A DNA stretch of 64,000 nucleotides from Actinomycetes bacterium. Its GTDB lineage: Bacteria; Actinomycetota; Actinomycetes; Actinomycetales; Dermatophilaceae. The notes beneath the pieces are model-generated. The model worked only from the letters and a program-made list of their open reading frames with translations, did not search any database and was not told the origin of the DNA. Within the stretch, counting starts at the first letter, position 1. Each line of letters opens with the position of its first letter. Positions 33,937-41,645 of the stretch are shown here, in pieces. The stretch lies in the NCBI GenBank assembly GCA_023420415.1, contig JAEZWF010000045.1, forward strand, positions 1 through 64,000, in the 5' to 3' direction. The position numbers were made by a program, and so were the translations under genes.

Positions 33937-34416
33937 TCATCGGCCCTGGCTCGGGAGCCGCCGCGGCACCAGGCCCAGCACGACCGCGCCGACGACCACG
34001 TGCAGGGTGAGGAGCGACAGCGCGGCTCCCGTGGTCACGGCCTGCGCCAGTGGGCTGAGGAGCGACAGCACGAGGATCGTCACCGCGGTGACGGTGAAGA
34101 CGCGACGCGGCCGACGCACCAGCCGCCGCACGATGGCGGCGAAACCGAGCGCGGCGAGGGCGATGACGAACGCGCTGATGCCGACCGAGGCCCCGCCGAC
34201 GACGCGCGTGGCGTCGCCGGCGGTCACCTCGAGGTCGACGAACCGGCTGAGCGGGAACCACGCGACCAGCGCGGCCCCGGTCGTGGCGGCCAGCGTCGAC
34301 CAGACCGGCAACGGCGGAGTCGTGCCGACTTGAGTGGTGGGTTGAGTGGCGGGTGCAGCGGTGGGTGCAGCGGTGGATGAAGCGGTGGGTGCAGCGTCCT
34401 GCGGGCGGGTGGTCAT
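33937..34416 (-). CDS. Four-helix membrane protein, DUF6069-like
   Basis: A 159-residue protein. Residues 1-38 are an Ala/Pro/Thr-rich tail built from near-repeats encoded by a 12-bp tandem DNA repeat (GTGGGTGCAGCG type, 34340-34390). Four hydrophobic helices follow (LAATTGAALVAWFPLSRFVDL, VGISAFVIALAALGFAAIV, VFTVTAVTILVLSLLSPL, ALSLLTLHVVVGAVVLGLV), the architecture of DUF6069. GAGGAGC is seven bases before ATG 34416. Next to the DesKR-like operon and possibly its target. Function unknown. Confidence 0.7.
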   Translation of the reverse strand: MTTRPQDAAPTASSTAAPTAAPATQPTTQVGTTPPLPVWSTLAATTGAALVAWFPLSRFVDLEVTAGDATRVVGGASVGISAFVIALAALGFAAIVRRLVRRPRRVFTVTAVTILVLSLLSPLAQAVTTGAALSLLTLHVVVGAVVLGLVPRRLPSQGR

Positions 34417-34605
34417 GGAGAGCTCCTCGGGTCGATGGGGATGGGTCGCTCGCCGGTCCGTCGGCGATGCCTCGACGCTATGGATCGGGGCGGGTCCGGC
34501 GGCAGGGCCAGGTGTCCGCAGCTGGGCGGTACATCCGTACCTGCGCACAGGGGACGTCCAGCCCGTTTTCAGCGACATGCAGGTATGCCGTGTAGAACGG
34601 TGGGC

Positions 34606-36309
34606 GTGCGTCATGACCTCCCGACCGGCCCCCTCCAGCTCGGACCACTGCTGCGGTATGTGGGGGAGACGTCCGCGACCGTGTGGGTGCAGACGCGTGA
34701 CCGGGCGACGGTGCGGGTGCGCGCCTTCGGCCGGGAGTGGTCACAGCCGACGTTCACCGTGCACGGCTACCACTACGCGCTCGTCGTCCTCGACGGGCTC
34801 GAGCCAGGGGCCGTCGGTGACTACGAGGTCGACATCGACGGTGAGCGCGTGTGGCCCGAACCTGAGGCGGAGCAAGGCTTTCCGGGTCTGCCGCCGAGCA
34901 GGATCCGCACGCTGCGCCACACCGAACCCACCCGGCTGGCGTTCGGTTCGTGCCGCACGAGCGTGCCGCACGACGCAGATGGCAACCGCACCAACGGCGT
35001 CGACGCGCTGCGCTCGTTCGCCTACAGCCTCAGCCGCCCGCAGCGCACCGATGCCGAGTGGCCTCATCTCGTGTGCTTCCTCGGCGACCAGGTCTACGCC
35101 GACGACACCTCCGACGAGATGCAGGAGTTCATCGCGAGCCGGCGCGACCTCGACGAGCCGCCGGGCGAGGAGCTCAAGGACTATGTCGAGTACGCCCACC
35201 TCTACCGGCTCGCGTGGTCCGACCCGCTGAACCGCTGGCTCCTGTCGACGCTGCCCAGCGCGATGATCTTCGACGACCACGACATCCGCGACGACTGGAA
35301 CACCTCGGCCGACTGGCAGCGCGAGATGAACGCCACCCCTTGGTGGCACGGCCGCATCGTGGGCGGGCTGGCGTCGTACTGGGTCTACCAGCACGCCGGC
35401 AACCTCTCACCCGAGGAGCTCGCGGAAGACGAGATCTGGCAACGGATCTCGTCGCACGTGGCCTCTGGGGAGGACGACGAGCTCGACCTCACCGAGGTCC
35501 TCGACGCCTTCGCCGAGCGGGTCGACCGGCACCCCGACACCTACCGCTGGAGCTACTCGCGCGACCTCGGGGAGTCGCGGCTGGTCGTCGTCGACTCCCG
35601 GGCCGCGCGGGTGCTCGACCCCGAGCACCGCAGCATCCTCGACGACTACGAGATGGAGTGGCTCGAGGAGCAGCTCACCGGCGACCTCGACCACCTCTTC
35701 ATCGGCACGTCCCTGCCGTTCCTCATCGCGCCGGGCATCCACGACCTCGAGGCGATCAACGAGGCGTGGTCGTCCGGGGCCTGGGGCAAGCGGTGGGGCG
35801 CTGTGGGCGAGAAGGTGCGTCGCATAGTCGACCTCGAGCACTGGGCGGCCTTCCAGAAGGGTTTCGCCCAGGTCCTGGACGTCGTCGTCGATGTCGCCGA
35901 GGGCAGGCGGGGACGCCGCCCGGGCACCATCACCTTCCTGTCCGGTGACGTGCACAACTCCTACGTCTGCGAGCTCGACCCCGCGCAGCTCACGCCCGGT
36001 TCCAGCCGCGTGCTCCAGCTGGTCTGCTCACCGATCCGCAACCCGCTGTCCCGCGTGGTCCGCGCGATGCACGCGCTCGCGGCCCGCTGGATGGCCCGGC
36101 CCATGCGCCTCGTGGCGGGCGCATCGTCGAAGGTGCCCGACCCGGCATACCGGTGGAGCGTCACCGAAGGCCCGTGGTTCGACAACAACATCGCCATCCT
36201 CGAGGTGCGTGGCGAGGGGCTCGCTGTGCAGTGGCAGAAGGGCGAGGTCGTCGGCGAGCTCTACGACGAACCGCACGCGCGCGAGGTCGCGCGTTTCACC
36301 GTCCAGTGA
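34606..36309 (+). CDS. PhoD-like metallophosphatase (alkaline phosphatase D family)
   Basis: A 567-residue protein. An N-terminal fibronectin-like PhoD_N domain (LQLGPLLRYVGETSATVWVQTRD...) precedes the metallophosphoesterase core with RLAFGSCRTS, LVCFLGDQVYADDTS, MIFDDHDIRDDWN and ITFLSGDVHNSYVCEL, which carry the Asp/His metal ligands. Family members are phosphodiesterases or monoesterases using Fe/Ca, often exported by Tat, but here no signal peptide is visible, so it may be cytoplasmic. Start at GTG 34606 (or 34600) is uncertain. It is monocistronic. Confidence 0.85.
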   Translation: MRHDLPTGPLQLGPLLRYVGETSATVWVQTRDRATVRVRAFGREWSQPTFTVHGYHYALVVLDGLEPGAVGDYEVDIDGERVWPEPEAEQGFPGLPPSRIRTLRHTEPTRLAFGSCRTSVPHDADGNRTNGVDALRSFAYSLSRPQRTDAEWPHLVCFLGDQVYADDTSDEMQEFIASRRDLDEPPGEELKDYVEYAHLYRLAWSDPLNRWLLSTLPSAMIFDDHDIRDDWNTSADWQREMNATPWWHGRIVGGLASYWVYQHAGNLSPEELAEDEIWQRISSHVASGEDDELDLTEVLDAFAERVDRHPDTYRWSYSRDLGESRLVVVDSRAARVLDPEHRSILDDYEMEWLEEQLTGDLDHLFIGTSLPFLIAPGIHDLEAINEAWSSGAWGKRWGAVGEKVRRIVDLEHWAAFQKGFAQVLDVVVDVAEGRRGRRPGTITFLSGDVHNSYVCELDPAQLTPGSSRVLQLVCSPIRNPLSRVVRAMHALAARWMARPMRLVAGASSKVPDPAYRWSVTEGPWFDNNIAILEVRGEGLAVQWQKGEVVGELYDEPHAREVARFTVQ

Positions 36310-36501
36310 CCGTGGGGGCGCCGGCCGACGCCCGGGTATGCCGCCTGCTTGCGTCTGCGTTCACGTAGACGTCATGCGGTGGTGGGGCCGGTGGGGGTTC
36401 ACTCAGGGTGGGTTCAGGGTCGAACCTGAGGGTGCGGGTCACGGTGTCTGCCTAGCGTTGGCTCCGCACAGGTTTGACCCTCGTACCCGGGAGCCGGAGA
36501 T

Positions 36502-37326
36502 ATGCCAGCCATGACCGACACGACCGACCCGACCAGGGTGCCGTCCGACGACACCACGACGACCCGGGCCGTGGCGGCGCGCGTCGTCGACCTGACCAAG
36601 GTCTACGGCAAGGGGGAGACCGAGGTGCGCGCGCTCGATGGTGTGAGCCTCGACGTCTTCCGGGGCGAGTTCACCGCCGTCATGGGCCCGTCCGGGTCGG
36701 GGAAGTCGACGCTGATGCACTGCGCGGCCGGCCTCGACTCGGCCTCCGGCGGGCAGGTGCTGATCGGCGACGTCGACATCACGACCCTCAAGGACAAGGC
36801 GTTGACACGGCTGCGGCGCGACCGAATCGGTTTCGTGTTCCAGGCCTTCAACCTCGTGCCGACCCTTACCGCGCAGGAGAACACCCTCCTGCCGCTGGCC
36901 ATCGCGGGACGCACGCCGGACCAGGACTGGTTCGACCTCGTCGTCGAGACGGTGGGGCTGCGTGACCGTTTGGGACACCGGCCCAACCAGCTGTCCGGCG
37001 GCCAGCAGCAACGGGTCGCCTGTGCCCGGGCCCTCGTGAGCCGACCCGAGATCGTCTTCGCCGACGAGCCCACGGGCAACCTCGACTCGACGTCGGGTGC
37101 CGAGGTGCTCGGGTTCCTGCGTCGCAGCGTCGACGAGTTCGGGCAGACGATCGTCATGGTGACCCACGACCCGGTGGCGGCCGCGCACACCGACCGCGTG
37201 CTCTTCCTCGCGGACGGCCAGTTCGTCGACGAGATGCGCGAGCCCACGGCCGAGCGGATCCTCGAGCGGATGGCCGAGCTGTCGGCCGGTTCGACGAGCA
37301 CTGCCGCGTCGCACGCGGAGGACTGA
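36502..37326 (+). CDS. MacB-type ABC exporter ATP-binding protein
   Basis: A 274-residue ATPase. Walker A is GPSGSGKST (residues 62-70), with Q-loop VFQAFNLVPTLTAQENTLLP, signature LSGGQQQRVACARALVSRP and Walker B IVFADEPTGNLD, the last being the hallmark of the MacB/LolD/FtsE class. Residues 1-25 are a Thr/Asp-rich tail. ATG 36502 or 36511 could be the start. It powers the FtsX-like permease that begins three bases after its stop, moving or extracting an unknown substrate across the membrane, or transmitting force. Confidence 0.9.
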   Translation: MPAMTDTTDPTRVPSDDTTTTRAVAARVVDLTKVYGKGETEVRALDGVSLDVFRGEFTAVMGPSGSGKSTLMHCAAGLDSASGGQVLIGDVDITTLKDKALTRLRRDRIGFVFQAFNLVPTLTAQENTLLPLAIAGRTPDQDWFDLVVETVGLRDRLGHRPNQLSGGQQQRVACARALVSRPEIVFADEPTGNLDSTSGAEVLGFLRRSVDEFGQTIVMVTHDPVAAAHTDRVLFLADGQFVDEMREPTAERILERMAELSAGSTSTAASHAED

Positions 37327-37329
37327 CAG

Positions 37330-39876
37330 GTGCTCCACGCCAGCTGGAAGTCCCTGCTGGGCCGCAAGCTGCGGCTCGCGATGAGCGCCTTCGCGATCGT
37401 CCTCGGGGTCGCGTTCGTGTCGGGGTCGTTCATCTTCACCGACACGCTCGGCAAGGCCTTCGACGGCATCACCGAGGTCGTCGGCGACGTTGTCGTGCGT
37501 CCGGCGACCGCCAGCAGTGACTTCGACAGCGCCCTCACCGCCAAGACCGTGCCGGCATCCCTCGTGCGCGAGCTGGCCTCGGTCGACGGGGCGGCGCGCG
37601 CTGACGGCAACGTCTCCGACCCGAGCACCTTCGTCGTGTCCAAGCAGGGCAAGCTCATCGGCGGTGGCGGACCGCCCGGGCTGGGCCTCAGCCACAACGA
37701 CGCACCGACCGGGTCGGGCAAGCCGCCCGTCTCGTTGGTCGACGGTCGCTGGCCCGAACGCAGCGGCGAGGTCAACCTCGACGAGGGCACCGCCGAGCGA
37801 GCCGGCTACCGGATCGGCGACACGGTCACGCTCGTGACCAGCGGCGCCCGTCCGAAGGTCGAGGCCACCCTGGTCGGCACGTCGAAGTTCAGCGACGGTG
37901 GGCTGGTGGGGGCCACCCTGGCCTTCTTCGAGACCAGGACGGCTCAGCAGCTCTACTTCGACGGCAAGGACGAGTTCACCGACGCGTGGGTGACCGCGCG
38001 CCCGGGTGTCGACCCGGCCGACCTCGCCAAGGCGGTACAGGCGCAGCTGCCGACCGGCTACCAGGCGGTCACGGGAGCCTCGGTCGCCAAGGAGCAGGCG
38101 AACGGGATCGGTCAGGCGCTCGGCTTCATCAACACGTTCCTGTTGATCTTCGCCGGCATCGCGCTGTTCGTCGGCGCCTTCCTCATCATCAACACGTTCT
38201 CCATCCTCGTGGCCCAGCGCAGCCGTGAGCTGGCCCTGCTGCGAGCCCTCGGAGCAGCCCGGCGTCAGGTGAGCAGGTCAGTGTTGTTCGAGGCGTTCGT
38301 CGTCGCGGTGTTCGGTTCGACCGTCGGGCTGGGGCTGGGCTTCGTCCTGGCCATCGGCATCCGGTCCCTCTTCGCCACCTTCGGTTTGGACCTCAGCGGC
38401 ACCCCACTGGTGCTGGAGCCGCGCACGGCCGTCGCGGCATACCTCGTGGGTCTGGTCGTCACCCTGGTGGCGGCCTACCTCCCCGCGCGACGCGCGGGGA
38501 AGATGCCGCCGGTCGCGGCGATGCGTGACGACATCGCCCTGCCGGAGTCGAGCCTGGTGTGGCGCACCGCGTTGGGTGGGGCCGGCATCGTGCTCGGGCT
38601 CGAGGGCATCGTGCTCGGGGTTTTCCTGACCAACCTGGAGCACCGGTCGTGGTGGGTCGGCGGCGGCGTCGGACTGCTCATCCTGGGCGCCATCACGGCG
38701 AGCCCGGTGTTGGCTCGTCCGCTCATCGTGGCGCTCGGGGCCGTCTACCGCGGGATGTTCCGGACGGTGGGGCTGATGGCAGAGCAGAACGCCGTCCGCA
38801 ACCCGCGCCGCACGGCCGCGACTGCGTCGGCGCTGATGATCGGGCTCACGCTCGTCTCGATGATGTCCGTGTTCGGCGCCTCGGCCAAGGCCAGTGTCGA
38901 CAAGACGATCGGCGAGAACTTCGCTGCCGACTACGTCGTGTCGAGCGCCATCGGCCAGCCCTTCAGTGCCGCGATCACCAAGGACGTGGCGGCGGTGCCG
39001 GGTGTGGCGGAGGTGGCGTCGATGCGCTACACCGCAGTGACCATCGACGGCGATCGGTCGTTCAGCGGGGCCATCGACCCAGCCGTCTTCCCCAAGGTCG
39101 TGCCGCTCGACCTCACCTCGGGCACGTTCGCCGGCGCCAAGGTCAACAGCCTCTTCGTCGACGACGGCAAGGCGGCCGAGCTCGGGGCGTCGGTGGGTGA
39201 CACCGTGCGGGCCGCGGTTGCCGGCGGCAAGCCATCGCCGTACGTCCTCGCCGGCGTCTACAAGCGCCAGACGCTGGCGCCGCCGGTGATGATCACGCAG
39301 CAGGCAGCAACGAAAGCCGGTGCGCCACAACAGGACTCGCTGACGATGGTGCTGCGCACACCCACTGCCGACGCCAAGAGCGTTGAGGCCGGCATCAACC
39401 GGGTCATCGCCGACCTGCCGACGGTGTCGGTCAAGGACCAGGACGCCTTTGCCGCCGAGCAGCGCAAGCCGATCGACCAGCTGCTCTTCATCATCTACGC
39501 GCTGCTCGGGCTCGCCGTGCTCATCGCGATCCTCGGCATCGTCAACACCCTCGCGCTCTCGGTGATCGAGCGGACGCGCGAGATCGGGCTGTTGCGGGCG
39601 GTGGGGCTGAGCCGGCGCCAGCTGCGGACCATGCTGCGTCTCGAGTCAGTGGCGATCGCGCTCGTCGGTGCGGTCCTGGGCGTCGTCCTCGGCGTGGGTG
39701 CCGGGTGGGCGCTGCAACGCACCCTGGCCGACGACGGCATCGACGTGCTGTCGATTCCCGTGCCGCAGCTGGCGTTGTTCGTGGTGCTCGCCGGAGTGGT
39801 CGGCGTGCTGGCCGCGCTGTGGCCGGGACGGCGGGCCGCGCGCCTGGACATCCTGCGCGCCATCACCACCGACTGA
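37330..39876 (+). CDS. FtsX-family ABC permease (MacB-like, two FtsX domains)
   Basis: An 848-residue permease. It has an N-terminal helix (LRLAMSAFAIVLGVAFVSGSFIFTDTL), an extracellular MacB_PCD domain, a first FtsX domain with three helices (IALFVGAFLIINTFSILVAQRSRELALLRALGA), then two central helices, a second extracellular domain and a second FtsX domain (IIYALLGLAVLIAILGIVNTLALSVIERTREIGLLRAVGLSR). This double layout is typical of actinobacterial exporters of unknown or peptide substrates. The last eight codons (LRAITTD plus stop) are duplicated 4.24 kb downstream in the 71-bp direct repeat that brackets island 2. Confidence 0.9.
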   Translation: MLHASWKSLLGRKLRLAMSAFAIVLGVAFVSGSFIFTDTLGKAFDGITEVVGDVVVRPATASSDFDSALTAKTVPASLVRELASVDGAARADGNVSDPSTFVVSKQGKLIGGGGPPGLGLSHNDAPTGSGKPPVSLVDGRWPERSGEVNLDEGTAERAGYRIGDTVTLVTSGARPKVEATLVGTSKFSDGGLVGATLAFFETRTAQQLYFDGKDEFTDAWVTARPGVDPADLAKAVQAQLPTGYQAVTGASVAKEQANGIGQALGFINTFLLIFAGIALFVGAFLIINTFSILVAQRSRELALLRALGAARRQVSRSVLFEAFVVAVFGSTVGLGLGFVLAIGIRSLFATFGLDLSGTPLVLEPRTAVAAYLVGLVVTLVAAYLPARRAGKMPPVAAMRDDIALPESSLVWRTALGGAGIVLGLEGIVLGVFLTNLEHRSWWVGGGVGLLILGAITASPVLARPLIVALGAVYRGMFRTVGLMAEQNAVRNPRRTAATASALMIGLTLVSMMSVFGASAKASVDKTIGENFAADYVVSSAIGQPFSAAITKDVAAVPGVAEVASMRYTAVTIDGDRSFSGAIDPAVFPKVVPLDLTSGTFAGAKVNSLFVDDGKAAELGASVGDTVRAAVAGGKPSPYVLAGVYKRQTLAPPVMITQQAATKAGAPQQDSLTMVLRTPTADAKSVEAGINRVIADLPTVSVKDQDAFAAEQRKPIDQLLFIIYALLGLAVLIAILGIVNTLALSVIERTREIGLLRAVGLSRRQLRTMLRLESVAIALVGAVLGVVLGVGAGWALQRTLADDGIDVLSIPVPQLALFVVLAGVVGVLAALWPGRRAARLDILRAITTD

Positions 39877-39921
39877 GGTGAGGGTATGCCGTCCGGCCCG
39901 GACGGCATACCGCCGCGCCCG
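39851..39921 (+). repeat. 71-bp direct repeat bracketing island 2, left copy
   Basis: This stretch starts TCCTGCGCGCCATCACCACC inside the permease gene, runs through its stop and the terminator hairpin and ends CCGCCGCGCCCG. It recurs at 44094-44164 in the same orientation with 69 of 71 positions identical. It is the putative left junction of island 2. Confidence 0.85.
39883..39911 (+). terminator. Terminator hairpin of the MacB-like operon built from two opposed octamer copies
   Basis: GGTATGCCGTCC (39883-39894) pairs perfectly with GGACGGCATACC (39900-39911) around a five-base loop. Each arm contains the genome-wide octamer GTATGCCG in opposite orientation. Confidence 0.7.
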
Positions 39922-40488
39922 GTCCGCACCGATGGCGAAACCTCGTCTCGACCAGACTCGGGCGGGGGCGCATCGCTCCTGGCGCCAGTGCCAGCGACAC
40001 TAAGCGGCGCGTCTCACCACGGGAGGTCTGCCACGGTGGACACCGCCGACGCCGTGGTCGCGCCGGACATCGCTCACCAGACCGATGGAGGCGAAGGCCG
40101 GGATTTGTAGCAGGAAACCGCTGACGGCCACGCCCCGCTGACCCAGCTGCCTGGAGTTCGTGGGAGATGGGTCGCGGCGTGACAAGGGTCGGGGTCGAGA
40201 TCATGATCCCAAGCCGCTGAGTGGAGGAGGCCTAGCAGAGGCCGACGTCGAAGAGGCTGCGATGCGGCTCGGCGCCGTGCTCGAACCCTTCCGAATTGTC
40301 GCGCAACAAGCAGCCGACTCTGCCGCCCACTATCCGTCAACGCACGCAGCACCTGAAGTGGGTGGCGTCAAGCCGCGAAGACTGCCTCTTGACCAAACGC
40401 AGGTGGCCTTTCTGATGCGCTGCCGGCGGTCATGTGTGCCGCATTGAGGAGAACGGCACCAAGCGAGATAAAACCTTGGTCAATGTGC
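39922..40488. other. Left part of island 2 without a convincing gene
   Basis: Some short frames exist on both strands (for example 40160-40447 plus and 40074-40352 minus), but their translations are Arg/Ser-rich and lack any family pattern or ribosome site. The stretch has mixed codon-position GC and may hold remains of a regulatory or integration gene. No octamer copy is present beyond 39911. Confidence 0.5.
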
Positions 40489-40517
40489 TTGACGCGGGGT
40501 ATGCGGCCACCTACGGT
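40489..40517 (+). promoter_or_regulatory. Strong sigma-70-like promoter of the secreted-peptide operon
   Basis: TTGACG (40489-40494), a 17-base spacer and TACGGT (40512-40517) form the best promoter match in the window. It lies 61 bases before the peptide's ATG at 40579. Confidence 0.65.
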
Positions 40518-40578
40518 GAGCCTCACTCAGGCGGGTGGGGGAACTATCCGCCGCTTCTTGGGGGAAGGTTGCAACGCC

Positions 40579-40914
40579 ATGTCGATGCTCAGGGTTCGTG
40601 GTAGTAGAGGTTGCAAGACCGTTGGTGCAGCACTGCTCATCTTCGTAGTCTCCGGCGGGGTCGCGCAGGCCGCGTCTGTGTCAACGACCGGTTCGTACGC
40701 ATGGAACAGCGGCCTTCACCTGGCTGTCAAAGACACGTTGGCGGACGGCCGCAACGCGTACGCCAACTGGAACAGCAGCTCCAACAACCGCGTCCAGACG
40801 TCGGGAGGCAACGGTTCCACGAACGACGTCTCCCTAAGCTCGCTGTCGAACTTCCGCGCCTGCCGTGACGTCTCCGGTGCCCCCGACAACTGCTCCAGCT
40901 GGGTCAGTCCGTAA
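40579..40914 (+). CDS. Small secreted Ser/Asn-rich peptide, candidate bacteriocin of island 2
   Basis: A 111-residue precursor (ATG 40579 or 40585). The basic N-terminus (MLRVRGSRGCK) and hydrophobic core (VGAALLIFVVSGGVAQA) end in AQA-A, a type I signal-peptidase site. The mature part of about 79 residues begins ASVSTTGSYAWNSGLH, is rich in Ser, Asn and Gly (WNSSSNNRVQTSGGNGSTND), and ends with two cysteines eleven residues apart (FRACRDVSGAPDNCSSWVSP) that could form a disulfide. The order secreted peptide, ABC ATPase, FtsX-like permease matches lactococcin-972-type bacteriocin loci, although the peptide itself shows no clear lactococcin 972 motif. GGGGAAGG lies about 11 bases upstream. Confidence 0.65.
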   Translation: MSMLRVRGSRGCKTVGAALLIFVVSGGVAQAASVSTTGSYAWNSGLHLAVKDTLADGRNAYANWNSSSNNRVQTSGGNGSTNDVSLSSLSNFRACRDVSGAPDNCSSWVSP

Positions 40915-40976
40915 CCGGGGATGCGTTGTTCTGCAACGAAGTATGAGCCACTGACGGTGGCAGGTAGGAGGTGAAC

Positions 40977-41645
40977 GTGAGTCCCTCAGTCTCGGTCGAG
41001 GGGCTCACGTTCGCCTACCCCAGTGGCCAGGTTGTGCTTGATCACATCGACTTGGTCGCGGCACCGTCTTCCCTGACCTGCGTCATCGGCCACTCGGGGG
41101 TGGGCAAGTCGACTCTTCTCTACTGCCTGGCCGGAGTGTTGCAATCTCAAGGACGCATCGAGTTGATGGGACAACTGCTCACCGCGGCACCAGCCCAACG
41201 AGCGGCTGTGCGACTGGCGCACTGCGGATTCATCTTCCAACGGGGGGAACTGCTCCCCGAACTGTCCATCATTGAGAACGTCGCATTGCCCCTACGCCTC
41301 GCAGGAAAGAATCAGAATTCAGCATTTGAAGCGGCCGAGCAAATGCTAAGGGAGCTAGGAATCGAACAATGCGCCGATCGCTCTCCACCTGAAGTCTCAG
41401 GAGGGCAAGCGCAAAGAGCCTCTGTCGCTCGCGCGCTGATTCATCGGCCGAGCATCGTTTTCGCCGATGAGCCCACGGCGTCGCTCGACGCCGCTAGTCG
41501 AGAAGGTGTTCTCGCCGCGCTTCGCGCCGCGGTCGCCGCCGGAGCGGCCGTCATTTGCGCCACTCACGACCCCGAACTCGTCCGCGCTGCAGATGCGCAG
41601 CTTGACCTGGGAGAGGGCGCTGTTGCCGCTGGGGCCCATGCGTGA
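40977..41645 (+). CDS. ABC transporter ATP-binding protein of island 2
   Basis: A 222-residue MacB/LolD-class ATPase. Walker A GHSGVGKST (residues 38-46), FIFQRGELLPELSIIENVALPL (Q-loop), VSGGQAQRASVARALIHRP (signature), IVFADEPTASLD (Walker B) and CATHDPELV (H-loop) are intact. AGGAGG lies five bases before GTG 40977, which decides the start over GTG 40971. Codon use is less biased than in flanking genes (AGA, CTA, TCA and ATT occur). It overlaps the permease by eight bases. Likely provides energy for export of, or immunity to, the small peptide encoded 62 bases upstream. Confidence 0.88.
   Translation: MSPSVSVEGLTFAYPSGQVVLDHIDLVAAPSSLTCVIGHSGVGKSTLLYCLAGVLQSQGRIELMGQLLTAAPAQRAAVRLAHCGFIFQRGELLPELSIIENVALPLRLAGKNQNSAFEAAEQMLRELGIEQCADRSPPEVSGGQAQRASVARALIHRPSIVFADEPTASLDAASREGVLAALRAAVAAGAAVICATHDPELVRAADAQLDLGEGAVAAGAHA

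Noticed and set aside
36310..36480. A possible small gene or repeat between the PhoD and ABC genes, containing TTGCGTCTGCG.
   Set aside because: The short match to the inverted repeat at 32047 is only 11 bp and no open frame of interest is present.
40160..40447. A 95-codon plus-strand frame at the left end of island 2.
   Set aside because: No ribosome site, no hydrophobic or family pattern, and it overlaps equally open opposite-strand frames.
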